From contig NC_016894.1 of NCBI RefSeq assembly GCF_000247605.1, positions 2,283,732-2,347,731 of the forward strand: 64,000 bases of DNA. The letters run 5' to 3'. Shown here one piece after another: positions 18,724-29,516 of this stretch. This DNA comes from Acetobacterium woodii DSM 1030 (GTDB lineage Bacteria > Bacillota > Clostridia > Eubacteriales > Eubacteriaceae). Position 1 is the first letter of the stretch. Each line of letters begins with the position of its first letter. Under the pieces are notes generated by a model. The model was not told the origin of the DNA, did no database searches, and saw only the letters and a list, made by a program, of their open reading frames with translations. The position numbers and the translations under genes were made by a program.

Positions 18724-19284
18724 ATGATGGTAAATGAGATTAAGTCAGCTACAAATGAAAAAATGGAAAAAGCATTAAAGAATCTTAATGAAAGCTTGGG
18801 AAGTTTGCGTGCTGGAAGAGCAAACCCACGAATATTAGATAAAGTACTGGTTGATTATTATGGTTCACCGACCGGATTAAATCAATTGGCGAATATTAGT
18901 ACTCCAGAAGCCCGTATGATCGTGATACAACCATACGATGCGACTGCGATACCGGCAATCGAAAAAAGTATCTTAAAATCGGATTTAGGCTTTAATCCAT
19001 CTAACGATGGTAAAATAATTCGCCTCCTCATACCTCAACTGACTGAAGAACGACGAAAAGAATTGGTTAAACTTGTTAAAAAATATGGTGAAGAATGTAA
19101 AGTAGCCATGCGAAATATTCGACGTCACGCCATTCAGGACTTAAAAGACAGCCAAAAAGAGGGTCTGATTACCGAAGATGACTTGAAGCAAGGTGAAAAA
19201 GAAATTCAGAAGGTTACGGACGATGAGATTAAAAACATTGAATTAATTCTAAAAGATAAAGAAACCGAGATTTTAGAAGTTTAA
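18724..19284 (+). CDS. frr: Ribosome recycling factor
   Basis: A 186-residue protein from the ATG abutting the pyrH stop; a second ATG one codon later is 8 bases from AGGAGG (18713-18718) and equally possible. Conserved blocks [26 protein letters not shown] and IRRHAIQDL are present. RRF splits post-termination ribosomes with EF-G. Unusually, a terminator follows instead of the uppS-cdsA-dxr run common in Firmicutes. Confidence 0.98.
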   Translation: MMVNEIKSATNEKMEKALKNLNESLGSLRAGRANPRILDKVLVDYYGSPTGLNQLANISTPEARMIVIQPYDATAIPAIEKSILKSDLGFNPSNDGKIIRLLIPQLTEERRKELVKLVKKYGEECKVAMRNIRRHAIQDLKDSQKEGLITEDDLKQGEKEIQKVTDDEIKNIELILKDKETEILEV

Positions 19285-19342
19285 TTGTTTTTTAGCAAAA
19301 ATATGATTTCTTTAATTGTTCATTCAATTATATAGTATTTCA

Positions 19343-19375
19343 TTAAGAGTGGGGAAACCCACTCTTAAGTATTTT
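19343..19375 (+). terminator. Rho-independent terminator after frr
   Basis: An eleven-base-pair stem (19343-19353 with 19358-19368, GGG/CCC at the loop side) is followed by GTATTTTT. The T-run is slightly interrupted. Confidence 0.75.
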
Positions 19376-19490
19376 TCGAGTATGGATTTTATGTTCGCGA
19401 TTTTATCCCATTTTAACAATAGTTTGGGTAAATAAATCCAATACGTTCACATTATTCCCATTACCTAAAATAATGAATAAAGGAAAAAGT

Positions 19491-19982
19491 ATGAAAAAAG
19501 TGTCTAAAGAAGTTTATTTAGAAGAATTAGCAACTCCACTTGTAGAGCTGCTCGGCTATGAATTAGTCGATGTAACATTTGAAAAAAGAGGTAAGGATTG
19601 GTGCCTGACCTTATTTATTGATTCGGAAAGCGGAATCACATTGGATGATTGCGAAAACGTCAGTCGAAAAATTAGTGAAATGCTTGATGAAAAAGACCCT
19701 ATCGAACAAAGTTATTTCTTAGAAGTATCTTCTCCAGGAATAAATCGACCATTAAAAAAAGAAAAACATTATTTAGCAAATATCAACAAAAATATTGAGA
19801 TCCATCTTTTTTCACCGCTAGCAGGTAAAAAAGATATTGATGGCGTATTAAAATCTTATACTGAAAAAGAGCTTTCGATGGAATTAGCAACTGGTGAAAT
19901 ACTAACATTAGAAAATAGTAAAATCGCAAAAGCAAATCGATTGGATGAGTTGAATTTTAAAACTCTTCCAACCGCGGAATAA
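19491..19982 (+). CDS. rimP: Ribosome maturation factor RimP
   Basis: 163 residues from the ATG at 19491, which has AAAGG 7 bases upstream; an earlier in-frame ATG at 19473 lacks a ribosome site. The protein has LGYELVDVTFEKRGKDWCLTLFID and the SSPGINRPL signature, followed by the C-terminal SH3-like domain. RimP acts in 30S head assembly. It is followed by nusA after 23 bases. Confidence 0.96.
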   Translation: MKKVSKEVYLEELATPLVELLGYELVDVTFEKRGKDWCLTLFIDSESGITLDDCENVSRKISEMLDEKDPIEQSYFLEVSSPGINRPLKKEKHYLANINKNIEIHLFSPLAGKKDIDGVLKSYTEKELSMELATGEILTLENSKIAKANRLDELNFKTLPTAE

Positions 19983-20005
19983 AACGGAAGGCGGAGAAAA
20001 CTAAT

Positions 20006-21181
20006 ATGAATGCAGAGTTTATACGCGCTCTCGATGTAATTCAAGAAGAAAAGTCCATTGATAAAGAAGAACTAATTCAAGCTATTGAAGCTGCCATTAC
20101 AACAGCTTACAAAAAAAACTATGGTAATGCTCATAATGTTGAGATCAACATTGACCGTGAAAAAGGAGATATTCAAGTTTTTGCATTAAAAGAGATTGTC
20201 GAATTCCCGGAAAATGATCACAGCCAGATTTCTCTTGAGAAAGCCAGGGAATTTGACAGTAACTACCAGGTTGGCGATTTCTTCCGGAAAGAAGTAAGAC
20301 CACGTGATTTTGGAAGAATTGCGGCACAAAATGCCAAGCAATTAATTATTCAAAGAATTAAAGAAGCAGAGCGAAACATTATCTATAACGATTATCTGGA
20401 ACGTCAAGACGAGGTGTTAACGGGAATTATAAAGCGAATAGAAAAAGGCATTGTTTATGTCGAAGTAGGAAAATTGGAAGCAGTCATGTTGCCATCTGAG
20501 CAGACTACTGGTGAAAATTACCAACTCAACCAACGTTTAAAAGTCTATTTGTTAATGGTCAAAAAAACGACAAAAGGTCCTCAGGTTAATGTCTCGCGAA
20601 CGCATCCAGGACTAGTAAAACGTTTGTTTGAGTCTGAGGTCCCGGAAATTTTTGATGGTATTGTTGATATCGTGTCTATTTCCAGAGAAGCTGGCTCGCG
20701 AACAAAAGTTGCCGTTAAAGCCAACGAACCAAGCATTGATCCAGTCGGTGCTTGTGTCGGACAAAAGGGAGTCCGCGTCCAGAATATTATCAATGAACTT
20801 CAAGGTGAAAAAATTGATGTCATTAAATGGAGTGATAATGTTGAAGAATATTTGGCAAATGCTTTAAGTCCTGCTAAAGTTGTTGAAATTATACCAAACA
20901 AAGATGATAAAACAGCAATTGCCATTGTTGATGATTATCAATTATCTTTAGCAATTGGAAAAGAAGGACAAAATGTGCGATTAGCAGCTAAATTAACTGG
21001 TTGGAAAATTGACATTAAGAGTAAAATTGATTATGTTAACCAGCACCAAATAAAAAATCAAGAAACGAGTGCTAACCAAGATGATATTTTACTTGAGTTA
21101 AAAGAAGAACTGGAACTGGCTGATGAATCAATTTTTGAAGATGAATGTCTTCATGATGATGAACTTAATTTTGAAAATTAA
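20006..21181 (+). CDS. nusA: Transcription elongation factor NusA
   Basis: A 391-residue protein: N-terminal RNAP-binding domain (about 1-125), S1 domain ([22 protein letters not shown]), then KH1 with [15 protein letters not shown] and KH2 with [21 protein letters not shown]. An acidic tail of about 45 residues ends the protein. NusA controls pausing, termination and antitermination. Gram-positive forms like this lack the C-terminal acidic repeats of E. coli NusA. Confidence 0.99.
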   Translation: MNAEFIRALDVIQEEKSIDKEELIQAIEAAITTAYKKNYGNAHNVEINIDREKGDIQVFALKEIVEFPENDHSQISLEKAREFDSNYQVGDFFRKEVRPRDFGRIAAQNAKQLIIQRIKEAERNIIYNDYLERQDEVLTGIIKRIEKGIVYVEVGKLEAVMLPSEQTTGENYQLNQRLKVYLLMVKKTTKGPQVNVSRTHPGLVKRLFESEVPEIFDGIVDIVSISREAGSRTKVAVKANEPSIDPVGACVGQKGVRVQNIINELQGEKIDVIKWSDNVEEYLANALSPAKVVEIIPNKDDKTAIAIVDDYQLSLAIGKEGQNVRLAAKLTGWKIDIKSKIDYVNQHQIKNQETSANQDDILLELKEELELADESIFEDECLHDDELNFEN

Positions 21182-21189
21182 AGGAGTCA

Positions 21190-21217
21190 TTCACAAGATA
21201 ACTTTTTATGCTATAAT
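21190..21217 (+). promoter_or_regulatory. Internal promoter before rnpM-infB
   Basis: TTCACA (21190-21195), a 16-base spacer and TATAAT (21212-21217) with an extended TG, placed between nusA and the YlxR gene. Confidence 0.6.
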
Positions 21218-21250
21218 ACTTGTGTAAAATAATTTCAGAGAGGTAATTAT

Positions 21251-21523
21251 ATGAAAAAAATTCCGCAGAGAACCTGTGTTATCTGCCATTCAAAATTTGA
21301 TAAGCGTGACTTATTCAGGATTGTATCAGATAAATCTGGTGAAATTTTTTTCGATCCTACAGGAAAAGCGAATGGACGTGGAGCGTACGTATGCAGATCT
21401 GAAGCGTGTAAGGAGCAATTTTTGAACAAAAATTACCTGGAACGGGCATTTAAAAGAAAAGTAGAAAGTGATGTTGTCGAGCTTGTTCGGCAACAACTGT
21501 CAGAGAAAACAAACATGAAATAA
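21251..21523 (+). CDS. ylxR: YlxR/RnpM RNA-binding protein (DUF448)
   Basis: A 90-residue protein with the family signature PQRTCVIC near the N-terminus, DPTGKANGRGAYVC, and a conserved basic C-terminus. In Firmicutes YlxR was renamed RnpM because it binds and modulates RNase P RNA. It sits between nusA and infB as expected, but the usual companion ylxQ (L7Ae-like) is missing: only 24 bases separate it from infB. Confidence 0.93.
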   Translation: MKKIPQRTCVICHSKFDKRDLFRIVSDKSGEIFFDPTGKANGRGAYVCRSEACKEQFLNKNYLERAFKRKVESDVVELVRQQLSEKTNMK

Positions 21524-21547
21524 TAAAATTTTGAAGGGAGGAATACT

Positions 21548-23761
21548 ATGTCAAAATTAAGAGTATACGATTTTGCAAAAAAATACAATATTCCAAGCAA
21601 AGAATTCGTAGCCATTTTAAATAAGTACAATATTCCTGTAAAAAACCATATGAGCGCCCTGACTGATCAACAAATTTCTGAATTTGAAGAAAAATTTGAT
21701 AAAGATAAGTATTTGGCAGATCTGCAATCCAAAGAAAGAAATCAGACTTCTAATAAAAGTACGGTTGAAAATTCCGCTAATAATACTCATAAAACTAACG
21801 CCGAAGAAAAAAAAGCAACAAAACCAAAAACGACACCAAAAAAACAACCAAATGCAGGAGGCAATGTGCCGAAAAAAACTGAAGAAAAAAAGCGTGCTGT
21901 ATCGACAAACCAAGGTCATACGCCAAAAGTTAGAGATCATAGTAAAAAAGAAAAAACATCAAGAAGTGTTTACAAACGAATTAAAGATGAGAAAAAGAAG
22001 TCCGTTCAATTAAACCAGACTTTTGAAATTCCGGAAATTTTAACGGTTGGTGAACTTGCGGATGTGCTTGAAATCAGTGCGACCGAAATCATCAAAACAC
22101 TTATGTTGGCTGGAACAATGGTCAGTATCAACCAAGAGATAGATTTTGAAACAGCCGCAATTGTTTCTTCCGAATTGGGATTCGAAGTAGAAGCTATTAA
22201 AATCGAAGATGTGGTTTCAAAAATACTTGAAGAATATGACGATGAAGAAAGTGTCAATGAAATTCCGCGTCCTCCGGTTGTAACCGTTATGGGACATGTC
22301 GATCACGGTAAAACCTCACTTCTTGACCGGATACGTAAAGCCAATGTTATTGCCGGTGAAGCTGGTGGTATTACGCAACACATCGGAGCCTATACTGTTA
22401 ATATCAGTAATCATGCAATCACCGTAATTGATACCCCAGGCCATGAAGCGTTTACCGCGATGCGTTCACGTGGTGCTCAAATCACCGATATTGCGGTATT
22501 AGTTGTTGCCGCTGATGACGGTGTTATGCCACAAACAGTTGAAGCGATTAATCACGCCAAAGCGGCCGGTGTTCCAATCCTGGTTGCGATCAATAAAATT
22601 GACAAACCTGGAGCTGATCCCGAACGAGTGAAGCAGGAATTAACTAAATACAATCTTGTTGTCGAAGAATGGGGCGGAGAAACGATTGCCGTTAATGTAT
22701 CAGCAAAAACAGGTGAAGGTATTGAATCATTATTGGAAATGATCATTATGATGTCAGAAATGGAAGAATTAAAAGCCGATCCCAGCCGTGAAGCCAGAGG
22801 AAGTGTTATCGAAGCTCAGGTAAAACGAGGCAAGGGTCCAGTGGCAACCTTATTAGTTCAGCAAGGAACGTTGCATATTGGCGATTCCATTATTTCAGGA
22901 ACGACTTATGGCAAAATCCGAACGATGATTGATGATAAGGGAAAACGCCTTAAAAAAGCGGGACCTTCAACCCCAGTAGAAATTTCTGGACTTTCAGATA
23001 TTCCAGTCGCCGGCGACGATTTTATTGTCCTTGAAAATGAAAAAGAAGCCCGTCAATTAGTTGATAAACGAAAAGAAATGCAAAAGGGCGAACGTCAACG
23101 ACGCTCTAATATTTCACTTGACGACCTCTTTAGTCAAATTCAGGATGGTAACATTCAAGACGTCAATATCATTATTAAGGCAGACGTTCAAGGATCGATT
23201 GAAGCCATCAAACAATCACTTGAAAAACTCGATAACGATTCCGTCCGAATTAATATTATTCATGGCGCTGTTGGCGCTATTAATGAAACGGATGTTATGT
23301 TAGCGGCTACTTCAAATGCAATTGTAATCGGATTTAATGTCCGACCTGACAAAAATGCCCTCAAGCTTGCTGAATCTGAGGAAGTTGATATTCGCTTATA
23401 TCGCGTTATTTATGACGCCGTTGACGATATTAAAAAGGCTATGGAAGGCATGTTGGCCCCAGAATTCCGCGAAAAAATAATGGGAAATGCCGAAATACGA
23501 GAAGTATTTAAAATCCCAAGTATTGGAACGATTGCAGGCTGTTACATTACCGAAGGAAAAATTAATCGTAATGATGATGTACGAATTATTCGCGATGGTA
23601 TTGTCATCCTTGAAGGCAAAATTGCTTCTTTAAGACGATTTAAAGACGATGTTAAAGAAGTCAATACCGGATATGAATGCGGAATTGGAATTGAAAAATA
23701 TAATGATTTAAAAGTTGGCGATAACATTGAAGCATTTACAATGGAAAAAATCGAAAGATAA
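21548..23761 (+). CDS. infB: Translation initiation factor IF-2
   Basis: A 737-residue protein. An IF2-N module ([16 protein letters not shown]) opens a Lys-rich linker (about 70-160) with many KK/TK runs. A second IF2-N lies at about 165-215. The GTPase domain has GHVDHGKT at 249-256, DTPGH and NKID; domains II-IV complete the factor. IF-2 brings fMet-tRNA to the 30S. GGGAGG precedes the ATG. The stop codon lies in a small hairpin (23753-23778) without a T-run. Confidence 0.99.
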   Translation: MSKLRVYDFAKKYNIPSKEFVAILNKYNIPVKNHMSALTDQQISEFEEKFDKDKYLADLQSKERNQTSNKSTVENSANNTHKTNAEEKKATKPKTTPKKQPNAGGNVPKKTEEKKRAVSTNQGHTPKVRDHSKKEKTSRSVYKRIKDEKKKSVQLNQTFEIPEILTVGELADVLEISATEIIKTLMLAGTMVSINQEIDFETAAIVSSELGFEVEAIKIEDVVSKILEEYDDEESVNEIPRPPVVTVMGHVDHGKTSLLDRIRKANVIAGEAGGITQHIGAYTVNISNHAITVIDTPGHEAFTAMRSRGAQITDIAVLVVAADDGVMPQTVEAINHAKAAGVPILVAINKIDKPGADPERVKQELTKYNLVVEEWGGETIAVNVSAKTGEGIESLLEMIIMMSEMEELKADPSREARGSVIEAQVKRGKGPVATLLVQQGTLHIGDSIISGTTYGKIRTMIDDKGKRLKKAGPSTPVEISGLSDIPVAGDDFIVLENEKEARQLVDKRKEMQKGERQRRSNISLDDLFSQIQDGNIQDVNIIIKADVQGSIEAIKQSLEKLDNDSVRINIIHGAVGAINETDVMLAATSNAIVIGFNVRPDKNALKLAESEEVDIRLYRVIYDAVDDIKKAMEGMLAPEFREKIMGNAEIREVFKIPSIGTIAGCYITEGKINRNDDVRIIRDGIVILEGKIASLRRFKDDVKEVNTGYECGIGIEKYNDLKVGDNIEAFTMEKIER

Positions 23762-23778
23762 GCGATAGCCTATCTTTC
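23753..23778 (+). promoter_or_regulatory. Hairpin at the infB stop codon
   Basis: GAAAGATA (23753-23760) pairs with TATCTTTC (23771-23778) around the infB stop. No T-run follows and the rbfA ribosome site comes next, so it may tune rbfA expression or stabilise the 3' end rather than terminate. Confidence 0.35.
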
Positions 23779-23799
23779 AAATGAAGGAGATTAAATCGA

Positions 23800-24183
23800 A
23801 TGGCATCTCATCGTAATGAAAAAATTAATGGCTTAATCCAACGAGAATTGAGTTTAATCATTATTCATAAAATGAAAGACACCCGTATAACCGATAGTAA
23901 TGTTAGTATTACTCGAGTTAAAGCTTCATCAGATTTAAAAACTGCGACTGTTTATGTGAGTATTGTCGGTGACGAAAATCAAAAAAAGATTGTTCTCGAA
24001 CTTTTGAATAACGCCAAGAGCTTTTTAAGATCAAGCCTCGGTCAGGTGATTACGGTTCATTCGGTGCCTGCATTGGTCTTTGAAATAGATAATTCAATTG
24101 AGTATGGCATGCATATTGAATCGATTTTACAAAGTTTGAAAGACGATAAAAAGTCGAAGGATCAGAATGAAGAAAATTCCTGA
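23800..24183 (+). CDS. rbfA: Ribosome-binding factor A
   Basis: A 127-residue KH-type protein. It starts MASHRNEKINGLIQRELS and has DTRITDSNVSITRVKASSDL and LRSSLGQVITVHSVP, the family blocks. RbfA binds immature 30S subunits. AAGGAG precedes the ATG. Its last 17 bases overlap the next gene, so the two are translationally coupled. Confidence 0.97.
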   Translation: MASHRNEKINGLIQRELSLIIIHKMKDTRITDSNVSITRVKASSDLKTATVYVSIVGDENQKKIVLELLNNAKSFLRSSLGQVITVHSVPALVFEIDNSIEYGMHIESILQSLKDDKKSKDQNEENS

Positions 24184-25123
24184 AGAAATAGTAAAATGTA
24201 TAAAAAATAATCAACGGTTTTTGATTCTCTTACATCAAAAACCTGATGGCGACGCAATTGGTTCTGCCGTTGCTTTGGGTAAAGGAATAAAGTCGTTGAA
24301 TAAAACAGTTGATTATTTTGTTGAGCTTCCGCTGGAAGAAAAGCTTGAATTTTTCAATGAAGTACAGTTTTTCAATCAGCACTTAGCAAAAGAATATGAT
24401 GTAATTATTTATTTGGATTGTTCAAGTAATAGTTTTGCCTTCGCTCCCCCCGATATGCCGGAAGCAAAAATAAAACTTGTTATTGATCATCATAAAAGCA
24501 ATTCTTCTTATGGCGATCTTAACTATGTCGAAATAACCGGCGCAACCGCAGAAATCATTTTTCGAATTCTGCGAGCTTTGGATGTTGAAATTGATGAAGA
24601 AATGGCAGATGCTATTTTTACTGGTATTACAACCGATACTGGAAGTTTTCAATTTTCTAATGTCACGCCTGATACGCATCTAATAGCCAGCGAATTATAT
24701 ACGATTAAAACTGATTATGCTCATCTTTCTAAAAAATTGCACACTCAAAAAAGTATCAACCAAATGAAAATGACTGGTGCCGCTATCCATTCGTTAGAAA
24801 TACTGGACAGTATGCCAATCGCCATGATGATCCTGGATCATGATACCATCACCAAATTTGGCGGTACCATTAATATCACTGACGATGTTGCAAATTTAGG
24901 GTTAAATACTCTTGGCGTTGCAATTACAGCACTTCTAAAAGAAGTTAAGCAAGGCGAATATCGCGTATCACTCCGATCAAAATATCCTTTCGATATTCAT
25001 GAAGTTGCTTTAAAATATGATGGTGGAGGTCATGAACGCGCAGCCGGTTTTAGTTTTAGCGGTGATCTTAATGAGCTAAAAGAAGACCTGATGAACGTTT
25101 ATAAAAATCAAGATGGAGATTAA
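24167..25123 (+). CDS. nrnA: DHH-family phosphoesterase, NrnA-like nanoRNase
   Basis: A 318-residue DHH/DHHA1 protein. Metal motifs HQKPDGDAIGS, DCSS, DHHKSN and TDTGSF are intact. The C-terminal DHHA1 domain ends with GGGHERAAGFS. NrnA degrades short RNAs and dephosphorylates pAp; some relatives prefer cyclic dinucleotides such as pApA. It overlaps rbfA by 17 bases and truB by 11, the conserved position in Firmicutes. Confidence 0.92.
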   Translation: MKKIPEEIVKCIKNNQRFLILLHQKPDGDAIGSAVALGKGIKSLNKTVDYFVELPLEEKLEFFNEVQFFNQHLAKEYDVIIYLDCSSNSFAFAPPDMPEAKIKLVIDHHKSNSSYGDLNYVEITGATAEIIFRILRALDVEIDEEMADAIFTGITTDTGSFQFSNVTPDTHLIASELYTIKTDYAHLSKKLHTQKSINQMKMTGAAIHSLEILDSMPIAMMILDHDTITKFGGTINITDDVANLGLNTLGVAITALLKEVKQGEYRVSLRSKYPFDIHEVALKYDGGGHERAAGFSFSGDLNELKEDLMNVYKNQDGD

Positions 25124-26030
25124 AAATTATAATGGTTATCTCAATGTCTATAAAGAAAAAGGGATGACTTCTCACGATGTTGTATTTAAGGCTCGTAAAA
25201 TTTTGAAAACCAAAAAAATCGGACATACAGGAACTCTTGATCCAAATGCTGAGGGAGTTCTTGTTTTATGTGTTGGACAAGCCACTAAAATGGTCGAATA
25301 TTTAACTGATCATGATAAGACCTATGAAGCCGAGGTTGTGCTGGGAATAGAAACTGATACCTGTGATAGTGATGGCGCAATTCTTAATAAAACCGATAAA
25401 AGAATAACGAAAGCTGCTTTTGCTCAAGCGACTGAGCAATTTACTGGAAATATTCTTCAAAAACCACCTATTTATTCAGCCATCCGTGTTAATGGAAAAA
25501 AACTTTATCATTATGCCAGAAGTGGTGAAGCTGTGGTAATTCCCGAGCGGGAAGTTTTTATTTCAAAACTCTCAGTATTAGATTTTTGCGAAAACTCTCA
25601 GAAAGCAAAAATCATGGTGACATGTTCTAAAGGAACCTACATTCGTTCATTATGTCGCGATATTGGAAAATATTTGGGCAGTTTAGGTTGTATGGGGAGT
25701 TTAATTCGTCATCAGGTTGGTGATTTTTCGAGTCAGGATGCGTTAACACTTGTTGAAATAGAGAGTAAAGTAACTGATGGTTTAATTGAGAACTTTTTTT
25801 ACCCATTAGAATACTCGCTTGAATCTTACCGGTCGGTAAAAGCGACTGAACAAGGACGAAAATTTTTACTCAATGGAAATAAGCTTTATCAGTGGAATAT
25901 TTATGAGTCACTCGATGGTTTCCAGCAGAATGAGACATTGCGTTTGTATGATGATGAAAAGTTAGTTGGCATGGGACGTCTTTATTTTAATGACGACGAA
26001 AATTATATCAAACCGACAAAATTATTGTGA
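25113..26030 (+). CDS. truB: tRNA pseudouridine-55 synthase TruB
   Basis: A 305-residue protein with NGYLNVYKEKGMTSHDVV and HTGTLDPNAEGVL, where Asp43 is the catalytic residue. KPPIYSAIRVNGKKLYHYAR and CSKGTYIRSLCRDIG are further signatures. The C-terminus carries a short PUA-like extension. It makes Psi55 in the T-loop. The start is within the end of the nrnA gene and has little ribosome site of its own, consistent with coupling. Confidence 0.97.
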   Translation: MEIKNYNGYLNVYKEKGMTSHDVVFKARKILKTKKIGHTGTLDPNAEGVLVLCVGQATKMVEYLTDHDKTYEAEVVLGIETDTCDSDGAILNKTDKRITKAAFAQATEQFTGNILQKPPIYSAIRVNGKKLYHYARSGEAVVIPEREVFISKLSVLDFCENSQKAKIMVTCSKGTYIRSLCRDIGKYLGSLGCMGSLIRHQVGDFSSQDALTLVEIESKVTDGLIENFFYPLEYSLESYRSVKATEQGRKFLLNGNKLYQWNIYESLDGFQQNETLRLYDDEKLVGMGRLYFNDDENYIKPTKLL

Positions 26031-26038
26031 GGTAACAA

Positions 26039-26947
26039 ATGACAACAAAATCTTATCAGGGAAATGAAATTGTTTTAGCACTGGGATTTTTTGACGGGGT
26101 ACACCTTGGACATCAGGCGTTATTATCGGAAACGATAAAAATCGGAAAAAATATCGGCTGCGAAACCGGGGTAATGACTTTTCAGGAGCATCCTCTTGAG
26201 TTAATTTTTCCCAATTACACCCCTTGGTTAATTACATCGAATACTGAAAAAGAGACAATGATCCGAGATTTTGGTGTGGATTTTGTTTTTATAAATCCTT
26301 TTACTGAAGAATTAATGAAATTAACACCTGAAAAATTTATAACCGATTATCTGTTAACGAAATATAATGTTAAAGTAATTGTCGTTGGCTTCAATTATAA
26401 CTTTGGTTATAAAGGAATGGGCACAACTCAAACTTTGCAGGAATTAGGACAAAAATATGGATTTTCAGTCGTAATATTACCACCTTTTATCATTAACACA
26501 CATTCGGTAAGTTCTACCTTCATTCGCGAATTAATTAGTTGTGGCCAGGTTGATGAAGTTAGTACTTACTTAGGCCGAAAATATACGCTATCAGGCATTG
26601 TCATTCAAGGGAAAGGGTTAGGACATCAATTTGGAATTCCAACCGCAAATTTAAAGTTAAATAAGAAAATAATTCTGCCTAGCACAGGTGTTTATTATAC
26701 ATCCGTACACTTCAAAGGAAGATGCCTTCACGGACTAACCAACTTGGGTTTTAACCCAACCTTTGAAAAACATCCGTTTAGCATAGAAACATATATTTAT
26801 GACTTTGATGAAGATATTTATAATCAAGAAATCACCATCGAATTCATTAAAAAAATCAGAGATGAAATCAAATTCAATACAATTAATGATTTAATTAACC
26901 AGATAAAAAAAGATATCAGCTATATCAGAAGTGAATATATCAAATAA
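26039..26947 (+). CDS. ribF: Bifunctional riboflavin kinase / FAD synthetase
   Basis: A 302-residue protein. The N-terminal adenylyltransferase domain has LGFFDGVHLGHQALL and the VSSTFIRELI block. The C-terminal flavokinase domain (about 180-302) has GKGLGHQFGIPTANL and GVYYTSV. It makes FMN and FAD. GAGG precedes the ATG and truB ends 8 bases upstream. It closes the infB run before the rpsO promoter. Confidence 0.97.
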   Translation: MTTKSYQGNEIVLALGFFDGVHLGHQALLSETIKIGKNIGCETGVMTFQEHPLELIFPNYTPWLITSNTEKETMIRDFGVDFVFINPFTEELMKLTPEKFITDYLLTKYNVKVIVVGFNYNFGYKGMGTTQTLQELGQKYGFSVVILPPFIINTHSVSSTFIRELISCGQVDEVSTYLGRKYTLSGIVIQGKGLGHQFGIPTANLKLNKKIILPSTGVYYTSVHFKGRCLHGLTNLGFNPTFEKHPFSIETYIYDFDEDIYNQEITIEFIKKIRDEIKFNTINDLINQIKKDISYIRSEYIK

Positions 26948-26951
26948 CTCA

Positions 26952-26980
26952 TTTACATATGTAGATATTTATGGTAAACT
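26952..26980 (+). promoter_or_regulatory. Promoter of rpsO
   Basis: TTTACA (26952-26957), a 17-base spacer and TAAACT (26975-26980) with an extended TG. Confidence 0.6.
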
Positions 26981-27068
26981 TATTAAGTTAATACCATTCA
27001 CTTAGTTTTTTGAAACTCCAACAAAATACTCGGTCTATGGCAAAATTTAAAAACAAGGAGAATTTCTA

Positions 27069-27335
27069 ATGATTAGTAAAGAATTAAAAGCGCAGGTTGT
27101 CGAAGACTATAAAATGCATGAAGGTGATACTGGTTCACCAGAAGTCCAAATTGCATTGTTAACAGCAAGAATTAATGATATCAATGAACATCTTAAAATT
27201 CATAAAAAGGATCATCACTCAAATCGAGGCCTGCTAAAACTAGTTGGACAACGACGAAGGTTATTGACTTATTTGAAAAATAAAGACATTAATCGTTATC
27301 GTGAACTAATCCAGCGTTTAGGCTTAAGAAAATAA
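27069..27335 (+). CDS. rpsO: 30S ribosomal protein S15
   Basis: An 88-residue S15 with [38 protein letters not shown] and the terminal [12 protein letters not shown]. It binds the central domain of 16S rRNA. AAGGAG lies 5' of the ATG. A strong terminator at 27340-27366 separates it from pnp, though some readthrough is usual at this locus in other bacteria. Confidence 0.99.
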   Translation: MISKELKAQVVEDYKMHEGDTGSPEVQIALLTARINDINEHLKIHKKDHHSNRGLLKLVGQRRRLLTYLKNKDINRYRELIQRLGLRK

Positions 27336-27339
27336 TTTG

Positions 27340-27366
27340 GGGCGGAGTATTCCGCCCTTTTTTTTT
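27340..27366 (+). terminator. Rho-independent terminator after rpsO
   Basis: GGGCGGA (27340-27346) pairs with TCCGCCC (27351-27357) across GTAT, followed by nine T. Confidence 0.95.
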
Positions 27367-27435
27367 ACGTGTTTCATGAAGGTAATTAATTGAACCTTCG
27401 TCTTGTGGCAAATTATTAAAGAAAGCGAGAAAATA

Positions 27436-29514
27436 ATGAATATTTTTGAAACTCAAATTGCTGGACGTCCTTTCCGAGTGGAAATTGGCGAAGTTGCACA
27501 ACTTGCAAAAGGTGCTGCTATGATTAGATATGGTAAAACAGAAGTTTTAGCGGTAGCCTCAGCTTCAAAAAAGCCTCGAGAAGGCATGGATTTTTTTCCA
27601 TTAAGTTGTGATTACGAAGAAAAACAATACTCTGTCGGGAAATTCCCAGGAGGCTTTATAAAAAGAGAAGGACGACCAACCGAACGCGCCATCCTAAACT
27701 CAAGATTGATGGATCGACCGATAAGACCCCTCTTTCCAAAGGGCTTCCGAAACGATGTACAGGTCATTGCAACGGTCATGTCAGTTGATCAGGATAATGC
27801 CCCGGAAATCGTTGCAATGATCGGCTCTTCTATTGCCTTGTCGATCTCTGATATTCCTTTTAACGGTCCAACTGGAGCTGTCGCTGTCGGTTATATTGAT
27901 GGCGAATATATCATTAATCCTAATGAAGAACAACGTGAGATAAGTGAGTTGAGTTTAGTCGTATCTGGTACTAAAGATGCAATTATGATGGTTGAAGCTG
28001 GTGCGAATGAAGTATCAGAAGCATTAATGCTTGAAGCTATTTTATTGGCTCATGAAGAGATTAAAAAAATTGTCGCATTTCAAGAAGAAATCATCTTAGC
28101 TGTTGGAAAAGAAAAACAGACCTATACGCTATTTGCACCGACTGAAGAAATCAAGGCCGAAATTATCACATATTTGGGTGATCAATTATCAGTAGCTGTG
28201 AAAACGGCTGATAAGCTTGAACGATTAGATAATATCGAAGCAACTAAAAATCTTGTCCGAGATCATTTTTCAGAAATTTATCCTAATCAAGGCAATGAAA
28301 TCGAAGACGTTCTTAATTCTTTATTGAAAAAAGAAATTCGCCGAATGATCCTTGAAGACCGTATTCGCCCTGACAATCGAAAAATGGATGAAATCCGCCA
28401 AATCACAGCAAAAATTGATTATCTCGAAAGACCACATGGATCAGCTCTGTTTACCCGCGGTGAAACTCAAGTATTATCAGTTGTGACCTTAGGGGTTTTA
28501 GGGGATGTCCAAAAACTTGACGGTTTATCTAATGAAGATTCTAAGCGATATATCCACCATTATAATTTTCCCTCTTATAGTGTTGGTGAAGCACGTCCTT
28601 CAAGAGGTCCGGGTCGTCGTGAAATCGGACATGGTGCTTTAGCCGAACGTGCTTTAATACCGGTGCTACCAGGTGAAGATACCTTTCCTTATGCAATTCG
28701 CGTAGTTTCTGAAGTCTTGAGTTCAAATGGCTCGACTTCCCAAGCCAGTGTTTGTGGTAGCTCACTTTCATTAATGGCTGCTGGTGTCCCTCTAAAAGCA
28801 CCGGTTGCCGGTATTGCTATGGGTCTGATCAAAGAAGATGATAAATTAGCAATTCTTTCAGACATCCAGGGCATGGAAGATTTCTTAGGCGACATGGATT
28901 TTAAAGTTGCCGGAACCGCTGCCGGAATCACTGCGATTCAAATGGATATAAAAATAGACGGCATCAATAAGCAGATCTTGACCGAAGCATTGGAACAAGC
29001 AAGAATTGGCCGACTACATATTCTGGGAATCATGAATGAAGAAATCCCCGAATCTCGAAATGAATTATCACCTTATGCTCCACGCATCATTATATTCCAA
29101 ATTAAACCAGATAAAATTAGAGATGTTATTGGTTCCGGTGGTAAGGTAATTAACAAAATCATCGATGATACCGGTGTAAAAATTGATATTGAAGATGATG
29201 GACGAATCTTTATTGCCTCAGTTGATACCGAATCCGGTAATCGTGCCAAAGAAATTATTGAAAACATTGTTAGAGAAATTGAAGTAGGCGAAGTGCTGAC
29301 TGGTAAAGTGGTCCGAATCATGAACTTTGGCGCTTTTGTATCCCTACCTGGCGGTAAGGATGGTTTAGTTCATATTTCAAAATTAGCCAATGAACGCGTC
29401 AATGCTGTTGAAGATGTTGTTAAAATTGGGGATGAAGTTACGGTAAAAGTCATGGAAATCGACGGTCAGGGACGTATTAACTTATCTCGAAAAGCTATGC
29501 TTCCAAAGGAATAA
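27436..29514 (+). CDS. pnp: Polyribonucleotide nucleotidyltransferase (PNPase)
   Basis: 692 residues from the ATG at 27436; a GTG at 27403 in frame would add an unconserved eleven-residue leader and is not favoured. Two RNase PH-like domains flank an alpha-helical domain. [14 protein letters not shown] and the second-half [17 protein letters not shown] are seen, then KH ([11 protein letters not shown]) and S1 ([15 protein letters not shown]). It is a phosphorolytic 3'-5' exonuclease. The ribosome site is weak. Confidence 0.98.
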   Translation: MNIFETQIAGRPFRVEIGEVAQLAKGAAMIRYGKTEVLAVASASKKPREGMDFFPLSCDYEEKQYSVGKFPGGFIKREGRPTERAILNSRLMDRPIRPLFPKGFRNDVQVIATVMSVDQDNAPEIVAMIGSSIALSISDIPFNGPTGAVAVGYIDGEYIINPNEEQREISELSLVVSGTKDAIMMVEAGANEVSEALMLEAILLAHEEIKKIVAFQEEIILAVGKEKQTYTLFAPTEEIKAEIITYLGDQLSVAVKTADKLERLDNIEATKNLVRDHFSEIYPNQGNEIEDVLNSLLKKEIRRMILEDRIRPDNRKMDEIRQITAKIDYLERPHGSALFTRGETQVLSVVTLGVLGDVQKLDGLSNEDSKRYIHHYNFPSYSVGEARPSRGPGRREIGHGALAERALIPVLPGEDTFPYAIRVVSEVLSSNGSTSQASVCGSSLSLMAAGVPLKAPVAGIAMGLIKEDDKLAILSDIQGMEDFLGDMDFKVAGTAAGITAIQMDIKIDGINKQILTEALEQARIGRLHILGIMNEEIPESRNELSPYAPRIIIFQIKPDKIRDVIGSGGKVINKIIDDTGVKIDIEDDGRIFIASVDTESGNRAKEIIENIVREIEVGEVLTGKVVRIMNFGAFVSLPGGKDGLVHISKLANERVNAVEDVVKIGDEVTVKVMEIDGQGRINLSRKAMLPKE

Positions 29515-29516
29515 CA

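Noticed and set aside
27403-27435. Longer pnp N-terminus from a GTG
   Set aside because: The extra residues are not conserved and the family start matches the ATG at 27436.
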